Source of the DNA: Chitinophagaceae bacterium
GTDB taxonomy: Bacteria; Bacteroidota; Bacteroidia; Chitinophagales; Chitinophagaceae
DNA length: 45,990 nt
Assembly (NCBI GenBank): GCA_016787135.1
Contig: JAEUVK010000016.1
Span: 1-45,990 of the forward strand
Direction: 5' to 3'
The notes below the pieces were generated by a model. That model saw only the letters and a list, made by a program, of their open reading frames with translations, did not search any database and was not told the DNA's origin. This document shows, piece after piece, positions 8,979 through 17,299 of this stretch. Numbering within the stretch: the first letter of the stretch is position 1; every line of letters begins with the position of its first letter. A program made the position numbers and the translations under genes.

Positions 8979-10088
8979 TCAATGGTCAACTGTTTTTTGT
9001 ATGGGATCTTCCGGCTTAATTGATAATTCAGCTTCGAATAATTTCATAACTGCCCTGGCGCTGTCATTCATATCGTACAGCATCACCGGTGAATGATCAG
9101 TTTGTGGATTTTGCAGAATGTCAAGAGCTTTTGCCTTCATTTCTTCTGCATTGTTCACTACATGCCAATGCGGAACAGGATGGCCGAGAGGGTAGCAAAA
9201 GCTGATCACATGGGCGCCTGCATACAATGCTTCCAGGCACACAGTGCTGAAACCCTCATAACCGGAGGTATGCAGAAATACTTTTACCCGCTGCATAAGC
9301 TGTAATACTTCATCATGTGATTTACCGCCAAGCAATTGAAGGTTATTGCCAAGATTTAATTCTTTTATCAGGGTCGCTACTTTTTCTTTCTCCCGGCCTA
9401 TTCCGCAGTGGAGTGCTTTTAAGTCCGGTTGTAATTGCCGGATATTATCCACTATCCTGGTGAAAAGATCAAACCTTTTCAACGGTTCAAAAGAGCCGGT
9501 GGCAAAAATATCGATGTCGCGGATTAATGGCAGCATTGAGGGAAATGATGCCTTGTCTAGGGCATTGGGAATGATATGAAGTGGTTTTACACGATGATTC
9601 ATTTCAAATTCATGAACGAGAAAAGGGGACATAGCTGCAAGCTCATGTCCTTGAGGACGAATGAATGGAACCCATTTGTTTGTTTTTCGTGCATCCTGTC
9701 CGCATATCCATATGTAGTGTTTGATCGCATATCGCTTTCCAAAATATTTGCCGATCAGGGCACATTCGCCGCACCAGCAACTGAAAATGCCAATAATTGT
9801 ATTTTTTCGACGGATATCTTTTAATGTTTTCCAGGTATTCCGCCACAGGGAAAGGCGTTTCAGTTTTCGTTTATGCATTCCGTCAAAACTAAATATGGTG
9901 ACTCCGTGCCAGGTATATGATGATGTATGATGAGGATACTGAAAGGATAACACAATGATGTTTATTGCCGGGAAGTTATTCTTTAAAGCCTTAACCATCA
10001 GCTGCTGTGAAGGTACCCAGTATGTTGCTGATTCATTTTCCGGGAAGGCGGGTGTAAGAATGACCAGCGTTTTATCCTTCTTTTCCAT
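8979..10088 (-). CDS. Glycosyltransferase family 4 (GT-B fold)
   Basis: A 369-residue GT-B glycosyltransferase. The N-terminal domain starts TLVILTPAFPENESATYWVP. The C-terminal domain shows IFATGSFEPLKRFDLF, LQLLGGKSHDEVLQLM and YEGFSTVCLEALYAG, the EX7E-type donor-binding motif (E-GFSTVCL-E). It probably adds one residue of the repeat unit at the cytoplasmic face. Its ATG lies 17 bases inside the end of the ABC exporter gene, so the two are tightly coupled. Seen: domain order and motifs. Inferred: role in this polysaccharide. Donor sugar is unknown. Confidence 0.88.
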   Translation of the reverse strand: MEKKDKTLVILTPAFPENESATYWVPSQQLMVKALKNNFPAINIIVLSFQYPHHTSSYTWHGVTIFSFDGMHKRKLKRLSLWRNTWKTLKDIRRKNTIIGIFSCWCGECALIGKYFGKRYAIKHYIWICGQDARKTNKWVPFIRPQGHELAAMSPFLVHEFEMNHRVKPLHIIPNALDKASFPSMLPLIRDIDIFATGSFEPLKRFDLFTRIVDNIRQLQPDLKALHCGIGREKEKVATLIKELNLGNNLQLLGGKSHDEVLQLMQRVKVFLHTSGYEGFSTVCLEALYAGAHVISFCYPLGHPVPHWHVVNNAEEMKAKALDILQNPQTDHSPVMLYDMNDSARAVMKLFEAELSIKPEDPIQKTVDH

Positions 10089-11748
10089 CCAGCGACACTA
10101 TTTTGTTACAAAATGATAAGGCCTTTTTATTATGCGTGATCAGTATGATCATTTTTCCTTTTTGTGACAGTAGCTTAAAACTCTTCAATAAGTCACATTC
10201 AGATACTTCATCCAGCTCATTGAAAGGTTCATCCAGTATAATAAGGCTGGCATCACGGTAGAGCGCTCTTGCAATGGCTATACGTTGCTGTTGCCCGCCA
10301 CTGATGTTCTTGCCGTTCTCTGTGATTATTTTATCAAGACCGGTTTTTGATATATCAGTGAGTTGGCTGATACCGGAGATATCCAGGGCTGTCTGTAATT
10401 TTTTTTCATCGTACACATTTTCTTCCAGTGTAATATTCCGGAGAATGGTATCATGGATCAGAAAGGGTTGTTGTTTTACATAAGAAATGAATGGCCAGAA
10501 ATCTCTGGCATCATCTTTATCTACAGGCGTCTTGTTGAAAAGGATCTCTCCTTTAGCAGGGGCTAACAAACCAAGCAACAGGTTCAGTACAGTGGTTTTG
10601 CCTTTGCCTGAGTCACCTGTGATACCAACAAAATCCCCTCTTTCAACTGAAAAAGAAAGGCCCTTTATCAGGGGTTTTTCATCATATTGAAAATGAATAT
10701 TTCTCAGATCGATGGATGCAGGAGGGGCAGCCGGCTTTCGTTCTTTTTTTCTTTTTGCCCGCTTTTCGTTTTGCACCAGGTCAGTGATGGAATATTCGTA
10801 GGCGTTTATTTGCCCGCTGATATTGATGATCCTGACAATGCCGGGTATGATCTTGTAAGCCGCCGCCATAAATGCGCCAATTGTAATCAGCATGCTGTTA
10901 TCATTATTCCCGGTCCACCGGGTGATGGCAATAAGAATGAATAGCCCAAGTATGGCAAACACTTCAATGAAACGGGAAGGCATTTGCTGGATACTGATGG
11001 AGCCAAACATCACCTTACTGAATATCCGTCTCGAATTGATAAACCGCTGCAAAAAGAAATGATTACGGTTATAAATATTGGCTTCTACATACCCTTTCAA
11101 AGCGTCGAGGAGATATTTAAAAGAAGTTTCACTGCTGGTTTTTATATCCTTTTTTGCTTTGGTCATTCGTTTTCGTATGAAGTATAAAGTAATGATCACC
11201 GGTGGCAACAGGATCGCAAGAAGAAGCAGGAATAATCTGGCATTGAAGACAACAATAGCGGCAATAGTCAGCAGGATAAGGACTGATTGCGTAATGACCT
11301 GCTGGATACCGGAAAGAATGTACTGGCAAAACTCAAAAGGCTGAAAACCTATTTTACGTATGTGAATGGCAGAGTCTGTGTTAACAAACTCTTCAAACGA
11401 AGCATCCTGGTAGTTTGATAAATTATTGCCGGAAATACTTACAGATACCCCGGTTATAAAGGTGTACCAGGTTTTGGAAATAAAATAGGCGCCTGCATTC
11501 TTCAACCCGAACAGCAGGAAGAATATGACGATGAACCAGGCTGATCTCTTGTCAGTCAGCCAGCCAGGAAAAAATGAGAACCTGTCATTACTCGCGGGTT
11601 CAATATAGAATTGAATGATCCAAAGAAGAAGTGCCAGGGAAACGATATCTAATACGTTGATGACAATGTCTGCTATCACCAGTGTTACAAACTTTTTTTT
11701 CTCTCCTTTATCAAGAACCGTCCATGTATTTTTCAGAATATCCTTCAC
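10072..11748 (-). CDS. ABC exporter with fused permease and ATPase domains, candidate lipid-linked oligosaccharide flippase
   Basis: A 558-residue half-transporter. The first 310 residues form a six-helix exporter domain. The ATPase domain has Walker A GDSGKGKTT, signature ISGGQQQRIAIARAL, Walker B LIILDEPFNEL and the switch histidine in ILITHNKKAL. It most resembles PglK/MsbA-type homodimeric exporters that move lipid-linked sugars or lipids across the inner membrane. The only usable start is GTG at 11748. The next gene begins inside its 3' end. As no Wzx-type flippase is visible in the window, this is the best candidate for translocating the repeat unit, though export of another lipid cannot be excluded. 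Confidence 0.87.
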   Translation of the reverse strand: MKDILKNTWTVLDKGEKKKFVTLVIADIVINVLDIVSLALLLWIIQFYIEPASNDRFSFFPGWLTDKRSAWFIVIFFLLFGLKNAGAYFISKTWYTFITGVSVSISGNNLSNYQDASFEEFVNTDSAIHIRKIGFQPFEFCQYILSGIQQVITQSVLILLTIAAIVVFNARLFLLLLAILLPPVIITLYFIRKRMTKAKKDIKTSSETSFKYLLDALKGYVEANIYNRNHFFLQRFINSRRIFSKVMFGSISIQQMPSRFIEVFAILGLFILIAITRWTGNNDNSMLITIGAFMAAAYKIIPGIVRIINISGQINAYEYSITDLVQNEKRAKRKKERKPAAPPASIDLRNIHFQYDEKPLIKGLSFSVERGDFVGITGDSGKGKTTVLNLLLGLLAPAKGEILFNKTPVDKDDARDFWPFISYVKQQPFLIHDTILRNITLEENVYDEKKLQTALDISGISQLTDISKTGLDKIITENGKNISGGQQQRIAIARALYRDASLIILDEPFNELDEVSECDLLKSFKLLSQKGKMIILITHNKKALSFCNKIVSLDGKEG

Positions 11749-11821
11749 TTATAGTATAGGGGGTTGTCTTCAATCAGTGTCTGGCGTCACATGAAATAAT
11801 ATCAATTATTACCGGGCAGTT

Positions 11822-12661
11822 TTACTGTTTCATGGTGTTAGCCTTTACTTGCAGCCGGTCTTTTTCAGGAAGCAAGGGCTTTGTCAGTGCGGGTATTGAA
11901 TTCTTTTTTTTGCCCCGCTGCATGTTATACAGTTTGCTGTACTTTAGAAAGACCTGGTGCGCTGTATTGACTGCAATAGTGAACCCATCGGCTCTGTCCA
12001 GGAAACCACGGCGAAAAATATAGCCATTGACAAATGCCCATACTGGCCTTACCAGCATTTTGTACCAAGAACTGTGTTTTCCTGCATTGTACAGTGAAGT
12101 AGCGGCGATCGAGCTCAGGCGATTGTTTTGCCAGATATGGTCTTCTACTGTATTAAATGAGTAATGAAGAATATCTCCTTTTAGGTGACAGACCGTGAAT
12201 CCTTCCTGCAATATTATCTTATCATGCGGGTTCAATCCCCCCCATTTGGCGATCCTTCTGTCGAATAATCTGATCTTTTTGTCGGGATACCAGAGTCCAT
12301 GCCTGATGAAACGACCGCAATAGTTGGTACAGCGGTTCATACTATAGGCCCGGTGCAGCAAGCTTTTCTTTTCTTCCTGTATAGATGCACACAACTGGTC
12401 ATCCAGCGCTTCATCGGCATCAAGACTGAGTATATAATTGTGAGTAGCGTATTGCATGGCCAGGTTCTTTTGACCGATATATCCCCGGAACTTTTCAAAA
12501 TGAACCGTAGCGCCCAGCGAACGGGCTTTAGCAACGGTATTGTCGGTAGAGTAAGAATCAAGAACAATGATCTCATCCGCCAGTGACCTGACCGAGTGAA
12601 GACAGCGGGCAATATTCTGCTCTTCGTTAAACGTGATTATCACTACGGACAGTGACTGCAT
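11822..12661 (-). CDS. Glycosyltransferase family 2, WaaE/KdtX-like
   Basis: A 279-residue GT2 enzyme. It starts LSVVIITFNEEQNIARCL, then has EIIVLDSYSTDNT, GYIGQKNLAMQYA and LSLDADEALDD, where DAD is the metal-binding motif. The pattern NEE...DSxSTDxT...QKNxA...DADE is typical of the WaaE/KdtX group, which adds glucose or similar sugars to the lipopolysaccharide core. Here it may act on core or on the repeat unit. A GC-rich hairpin (12678-12709) lies just before its ATG. It sits between the ligase-like gene and the ABC exporter in the same minus-strand block. Confidence 0.9.
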   Translation of the reverse strand: MQSLSVVIITFNEEQNIARCLHSVRSLADEIIVLDSYSTDNTVAKARSLGATVHFEKFRGYIGQKNLAMQYATHNYILSLDADEALDDQLCASIQEEKKSLLHRAYSMNRCTNYCGRFIRHGLWYPDKKIRLFDRRIAKWGGLNPHDKIILQEGFTVCHLKGDILHYSFNTVEDHIWQNNRLSSIAATSLYNAGKHSSWYKMLVRPVWAFVNGYIFRRGFLDRADGFTIAVNTAHQVFLKYSKLYNMQRGKKKNSIPALTKPLLPEKDRLQVKANTMKQ

Positions 12662-12677
12662 GCTATTCTTTATTTAC

Positions 12678-12709
12678 CGGGCGGGAATATTCCCCGGGTC
12701 TTCCGCCCG
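12678..12709 (-). other. GC-rich intercistronic hairpin
   Basis: The arms CGGGCGG (12678-12684) and CCGCCCG (12703-12709) are fully complementary and enclose an 18-base loop that itself holds GAATATTC- and CCCGGG-type palindromes. There is no U-tract on the minus strand after it. It is therefore more likely to affect message processing or translation of the following GT2 gene than to stop transcription. Confidence 0.5.
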
Positions 12710-12810
12710 TTGTTGAATCGCAATAATCGGTCAAAAGGTTTGCCATCTGCAATATTTTATCCAGGATCAGCCTCTTGTATATCATTAGCATTTAAGCAGA
12801 AAGCAACTTT

Positions 12811-14070
12811 TCAATCTTTGGCGAGAAATAACGGGAAAAAAGTAAAGATCATAATGCCATACTGGGTTTCCAAAACCGACTCAGTAAAAAGCCAGGTCAG
12901 GAGCAACAGAATGACAGAGCTCAGTATCAACCTTTTCTTTGCCCGGCCAATCATAATAAGAGAAATACATAGGAAGCATAAAACAGCAAGACCGGCGATA
13001 CCTGTTTGTAAAAGAGTTTCCAGGAATTGGTTATGTGTATTATATAGCAAATACCCTTTATCGCCTTTTGACGGATCGCCTGTATACATTTTTGATGAGA
13101 CATATTTCTGATCAAGAAAATGGCGGGCATCACCTGGGCTTACTCCTATTAGCCAACTATTGGTTTCATTCAGGATCTCCGCTGTGAATTTCCACTGCAA
13201 TAGCCGGAACTGAAGGCCATTAAAATACGTCCGGGCGGAAAATTCTTCATTGTTTATGACACTGATATCGCCTTTGATTATGTCAGAAAATCTCCTGCTT
13301 ACCGGGTTGGCAGTAGATAAAGTTAACCAGCTTACTGCCATTAATGTAATGAAAAGGGCTACTATCCATGATTTGTTTGCCGGCTTTTTTTTTGCCAGCC
13401 GGAAAATATAATAGAGCATGAATAGGGTGTAGAACACCAATACGAGTTTGGAAGAGAGCAGGAAAAGAAGTGCTGAAAAGAAAATGATCAAAAAGACATG
13501 AAGATATTTGCCGTAATGTTTAATTCTTTTTGAAAAACTGTCCAGCAGGAAAATAAAGGCAACAAAGACCAGGATCGAATAATAAACGGCATGTTGTTTC
13601 AGGGGACTGACCAAATCATGGTAGAAAAATGAGGATGTACTGCCTGTATGGTAATAGGTAATGACGGCTTTGCCCAGGCAATACAACGAAGCCGCAAAAA
13701 CGATCAGGCAGTAATAGGAAAGGAGTTTGTCCCGGAGGGTTTTGGTGATACAGGTGCTGCAGTAAACAGCCAGGGGAATGATCACCAGCCCGCTTTTTAT
13801 GCGTATATCGTTCCAACCTTCATGTATATTACGGGTATAAATCAGGGCAATCATATGTATAATAAAAAGCAAAATGCAACCTGCGAGAAATGAGTTTTTC
13901 AAGGTTTGGTGAAACAACCGTTCTCTGTCCATTTTATTACTTATAGGACCGATTGCAAGGATAAGACCTATGCTTATGCTGCTGATGGCCCGGAAGGCGC
14001 ATACCATGCTTATAAAAAGAACAAGGTATAAGACCTGGTTGATCAAAAAAAGGCCTTTTGCCATTTGCAT
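12811..14070 (-). CDS. O-antigen ligase/polymerase family membrane protein
   Basis: A 419-residue protein with roughly ten to twelve hydrophobic membrane segments and one long periplasmic loop (about residues 240-350). The loop holds NSWLIGVSPGDARHFLD and YNTHNQFLETLLQTGIAGLAVL; the second is the hallmark H-NQ-LE region of the O-antigen ligase (WaaL/Wzy-like) family. These proteins join undecaprenyl-linked glycan to lipid A core, or polymerise repeat units, in the periplasm. It is 12 bases downstream of the Wzz-like gene, which fits a polymerase/chain-length pair. A second such protein is at 16070, so one may be polymerase and the other ligase. Confidence 0.87.
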   Translation of the reverse strand: MQMAKGLFLINQVLYLVLFISMVCAFRAISSISIGLILAIGPISNKMDRERLFHQTLKNSFLAGCILLFIIHMIALIYTRNIHEGWNDIRIKSGLVIIPLAVYCSTCITKTLRDKLLSYYCLIVFAASLYCLGKAVITYYHTGSTSSFFYHDLVSPLKQHAVYYSILVFVAFIFLLDSFSKRIKHYGKYLHVFLIIFFSALLFLLSSKLVLVFYTLFMLYYIFRLAKKKPANKSWIVALFITLMAVSWLTLSTANPVSRRFSDIIKGDISVINNEEFSARTYFNGLQFRLLQWKFTAEILNETNSWLIGVSPGDARHFLDQKYVSSKMYTGDPSKGDKGYLLYNTHNQFLETLLQTGIAGLAVLCFLCISLIMIGRAKKRLILSSVILLLLTWLFTESVLETQYGIMIFTFFPLFLAKD

Positions 14071-14082
14071 ACGATTAGCGGG

Positions 14083-14964
14083 TTAAACAGCAATTTGGTT
14101 GCCTGGCCCTTTCATACCGGTTGTCCGTCCTTTCAGTTTTTCCCTTATTGACATAAATACAGCGTAGAGGAATGCTAACGAGAGAAAGACCATCAGCCCG
14201 ATAATGATCCAGGGAACCAGTTTAGGGTCGGAAGGTTTTCTGAATTTGCTGAAACCCTGCAATACCTGTACTGCATTAGTGAATTTCAACTCTTCTTTGA
14301 AACCGAGAAGTTTTTCATTGATTTCGATCTGTTGACGGTTTATACTGTTGCCATCCAGAATAATAGATGAAGAACTGCTGGCTTTACCTGCTATAATATT
14401 TGCCATGATCTTTTTTATAGAATCAAGTTTTTGGATCTCTGCACTTGTTTCTTCGATTAATAGCTGCAGGTTAGTTCTTTTACTGTCCAGCCTCTTTTTA
14501 ACATATTCATTATTTTCCAATCCGAAAACAACAGCTTTTTGTATTTCATCCAGTATGCCGGTGTTGGTGACATTTACTGTAACGAGGAAGCCATGGGGGT
14601 TTGTGCCGGTGAATGTTTTTTGAATCTCTTCTGCCTTTATTTTTTTTAAGCCCGACAAAGTCCTTCCTGAACAATTAAGAGTACTGGCCAGTATTTCGTA
14701 TTCTTTTTTCCTGAGTAATTCGTTCCAGTTGTCAATGACCTGGATATGTTCCTGGTTTGTCAGGACAAAAGAGTGGAGTATGAGCCGGGAAGTATATATA
14801 TTCGGAAGACTGCGATAGACAAATATCCCGGAGACGATCCCCAATATGCCTGCAATAATAAATGACCAACTGTATTTTGAGAAAAACGAAATAACACGTT
14901 CTGCCAGCAATAGCAGATCAATATCATCAGGCGAGGTACTCTTGACAGATGCTTCTGTGGTCAT
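14083..14964 (-). CDS. Wzz-like chain-length determinant protein
   Basis: A 293-residue protein with the Wzz topology: a cytoplasmic N-terminus, a membrane segment near residues 35-52 (WSFIIAGILGIVSGIFVY), a long periplasmic part with a coiled-coil-like region (LQLLIEETSAEIQKLDSIKK), then a proline-containing approach (SKFRKPSDPKLVPW) and a second membrane segment (IIIGLMVFLSLAFLYAVF). No tyrosine kinase domain is fused. Wzz proteins set the modal length of Wzy-made chains. It is first in the minus-strand block Wzz, ligase-like, GT2, ABC exporter, GT4, GT4, and is divergent from the GT2 gene at 15144. Confidence 0.82.
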   Translation of the reverse strand: MTTEASVKSTSPDDIDLLLLAERVISFFSKYSWSFIIAGILGIVSGIFVYRSLPNIYTSRLILHSFVLTNQEHIQVIDNWNELLRKKEYEILASTLNCSGRTLSGLKKIKAEEIQKTFTGTNPHGFLVTVNVTNTGILDEIQKAVVFGLENNEYVKKRLDSKRTNLQLLIEETSAEIQKLDSIKKIMANIIAGKASSSSSIILDGNSINRQQIEINEKLLGFKEELKFTNAVQVLQGFSKFRKPSDPKLVPWIIIGLMVFLSLAFLYAVFMSIREKLKGRTTGMKGPGNQIAV

Positions 14965-15069
14965 ACGATTGAATAATATTGAAACAGTGGGTTGTAAAGA
15001 CTTGTTATTGTCAACAAGGCATACGACTCCCTTTGTCAGGGTTGTTCCTCTTAACGGGTTTCTAAAGCA

Positions 15070-15102
15070 TTTGGTTGCTTAGGATAAACGAACTTATATT
15101 TG
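15070..15102 (+). promoter_or_regulatory. Bacteroidota-type promoter for the GT2 and polymerase pair
   Basis: TTTG at 15070-15073 and TATATTTG at 15095-15102 match the Bacteroidota -33 and -7 elements (TTTG, TAnnTTTG) with 21 bases between them. The same spacing occurs at the met operon promoter. The expected transcription start is a few bases after 15102, which leaves a leader of about 35 bases before the ATG at 15144. Confidence 0.65.
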
Positions 15103-15143
15103 ACTGCATCGAAAACAGGAGATAATTGAATTTTAATAATGAC

Positions 15144-16070
15144 ATGAGCTATCCACAGGTTTACATTATAATTGTGAATTACAAAAATTGGCAGGATTCC
15201 AGGGATTGCCTTGAATCTTTGCTTCGTTCGACCTACACGAAGTATTCTGTTTTTATCATTGATAACGATTCCGGAAACAATTCACTTGAACATTTGCAGG
15301 AGTGGCTAAAGAATAGCTACGGACACATAAAAAGCAGCCTGCTGAAAAGACCGGAAATAGAACAATCCGGGACGGTCTCAATCCTGCCTGAAGTGGTTTT
15401 TTTTCAGAGTGAGAAAAATGAAGGATTTGCAGCCGGTAATAACCTTGTTCTCCGGTTTTTGCAGCATGAAGATGCTTATATATGGTTGTTAAATCCAGAC
15501 ATGCTGGTAAGCAAAAACACTCTTGCCGAGCTCACAAGTTTTGCCATACAGCAGCCTGCTGAATGTATCATTGGGACCGAAGTACGTTATCATGCAGGCA
15601 ACCAGGGACTATTTTTTTACGGTGGAGGTAAAGTGAACTTTGCATCTGCCACTATTCAATTGATCAGGGCAAAAAAGGATGAGCCGGCACTTGATTACAT
15701 TTCCGGGGGCTGTTTATTCACGCATGCCGGAAGTATCAGGCGACTGGGATTGTTGCCCGGTGAATATTTTCTTTACTGGGAAGAAACAGACTGGTGCTTC
15801 AGGGCCAAACAACAGGGATACAGATTACTTGTCTGCCCATCGGCGATATGTTATGACAAGGTAAGCACAGTCATCGGTAAAGGATTTATGTCAGATTATT
15901 ATTATGCCCGAAACGGGTTAGTGTTTATTTCAAAATACAGGAAGAAAAATATTCCGGTTGTACTGATGTTCATGGGGATGAGGTTTTTGAAAAGAGTGAT
16001 CACCGGTCAATGGGCAAGGGCAAGGGGTGTGTATAAAGGGGCTAAAGATTTTTTAAAAAAACAATACTGA
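15144..16070 (+). CDS. Glycosyltransferase family 2, rhamnosyltransferase-like
   Basis: A 308-residue GT2 enzyme beginning MSYPQVYIIIVNYKNWQDS, with VFIIDNDSGNNS, NEGFAAGNN and IWLLNPDMLVS; the last holds the N-P-D variant of the DxD metal site that is common in rhamnosyltransferase-like GT2 enzymes. YISGGCLFTHAGSIRRLG and YFLYWEETDWCFRAKQQG (containing the conserved ED-like catalytic region) follow. The frame extends six codons upstream to a TTG at 15126 preceded by AGGAG. I prefer ATG at 15144 because the conserved fold starts just after it. The stop overlaps the next ATG by one base (TGATG), so the membrane polymerase-like gene is coupled to it. Confidence 0.88.
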   Translation: MSYPQVYIIIVNYKNWQDSRDCLESLLRSTYTKYSVFIIDNDSGNNSLEHLQEWLKNSYGHIKSSLLKRPEIEQSGTVSILPEVVFFQSEKNEGFAAGNNLVLRFLQHEDAYIWLLNPDMLVSKNTLAELTSFAIQQPAECIIGTEVRYHAGNQGLFFYGGGKVNFASATIQLIRAKKDEPALDYISGGCLFTHAGSIRRLGLLPGEYFLYWEETDWCFRAKQQGYRLLVCPSAICYDKVSTVIGKGFMSDYYYARNGLVFISKYRKKNIPVVLMFMGMRFLKRVITGQWARARGVYKGAKDFLKKQY

Positions 16071-17299
16071 TGAAAATAAACAGGTATCTGCCTTTAGCTT
16101 TCATTTATTTTTTCTTCAATTCACTGGCACTGCCATTCGGGCTTACCTACACTGCTATTCTCGCCCCCTTTTTTTATGCATGGTTGCTGCTTGAAAGAAA
16201 AAAAGATATCCTTTTGCCTTTTGTCATTTTCCTGCTTCCTTTTATCATAGCTCATTACATAACAGGTGTTGAACCAGGCAGTTATTCTATTTCGCTTATG
16301 AATGTTTTGCTGGTGTACATCTTTTGCCAGGCAGCCTATACTTTTTTTAAAAAATGTGAAGATCCGGGGAAGGTATTGCACAGCATATTGCTATTTAACT
16401 TTGGATTGTGTCTTCTCGCAATACCTTTTTATTTTACTCCTTATCATGGATGGTTCTGGCTGGAGCAGGACATATCTTCAGGAATAGCAGGCGTAAGAAG
16501 GTTAAAATTGTTCACTTATGAACCTTCCTATTATGCACTGCTATTCACACCAGTCTTTTTTTTCTTCCTGCTGCAGTATTTTTTCAGGCAGAATAATATC
16601 TCAGGAAGATGGCTGTTGCCTATGTTGTTTCTTCCGTACATCCTTTCTTTTTCCGTTGGTGTGATCACGGCTGTTTTGCTGGCCGGACTGCTTACCTGGA
16701 TGCTTTGGTTCAAAAAGCTGACAAGTAAACGAAGGATACTGAATGCTATGGTTTCATCTGTTGCCTTGTTTGTAACGGGTATCACGGTCATGTTCCTGTT
16801 TTTCCGGAACAACGCTTTTTTTTCCAGGATCAATAATATTATTACTGGTCATGACACCTCTGGTAAAGGTCGTACTGTAGATGCTTTTATCCTTTCAGAA
16901 AAAATCCTTCAAACAGGGAATGAATATTGGGGAGCGGGCCCCGGGCAGATAAAAATTGCGGGTGCCAGTATCATTCGCAATTATTACATGTATTACAGAG
17001 ATTTTACCGCTGTGATACCCAACGCTGCGGCTGAAACCCTGGCCATATTCGGATGGGTTGGGTTTTCATTACGATTGTTATTGGAGCTCTCTCTCTTTTT
17101 TTATACAAGAGTATGGAGTAACTATTACAGGCTTCTGCTTTTTTTCTTCATGTTCATTTACCAGTTTACCGGGAGCTTTATCACTAATGTGGCAGAATAC
17201 GTTATATGGATACTTGCATTTACCAATGTATTTTACCAGTTCGATGTAAGGAAGCCTGGAGAGGCCGGTATTACACCGCTTCTGCGACAGCCGGCTTGA
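16070..17299 (+). CDS. O-antigen polymerase (Wzy)-like membrane protein
   Basis: A 409-residue, very hydrophobic protein with about ten membrane segments. FTYEPSYYALLFTPVFFFF carries the EPS motif seen in many Wzy-type polymerases. A periplasmic loop (about residues 260-320) has GAGPGQIKIAG and IPNAAAETLAIFGWVG. It probably polymerises or ligates undecaprenyl-linked repeat units in the periplasm. It is translationally coupled to the GT2 gene upstream and overlaps the convergent DUF1972 glycosyltransferase gene by 29 bases. Together with the protein at 12811 it gives the locus two ligase/polymerase-type proteins. Confidence 0.82.
   Translation: MKINRYLPLAFIYFFFNSLALPFGLTYTAILAPFFYAWLLLERKKDILLPFVIFLLPFIIAHYITGVEPGSYSISLMNVLLVYIFCQAAYTFFKKCEDPGKVLHSILLFNFGLCLLAIPFYFTPYHGWFWLEQDISSGIAGVRRLKLFTYEPSYYALLFTPVFFFFLLQYFFRQNNISGRWLLPMLFLPYILSFSVGVITAVLLAGLLTWMLWFKKLTSKRRILNAMVSSVALFVTGITVMFLFFRNNAFFSRINNIITGHDTSGKGRTVDAFILSEKILQTGNEYWGAGPGQIKIAGASIIRNYYMYYRDFTAVIPNAAAETLAIFGWVGFSLRLLLELSLFFYTRVWSNYYRLLLFFFMFIYQFTGSFITNVAEYVIWILAFTNVFYQFDVRKPGEAGITPLLRQPA

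Noticed and set aside
12710..13111. 133-codon plus-strand frame over the end of the ligase-like gene
   Set aside because: Antisense to a clear membrane-protein gene; no recognisable domain.
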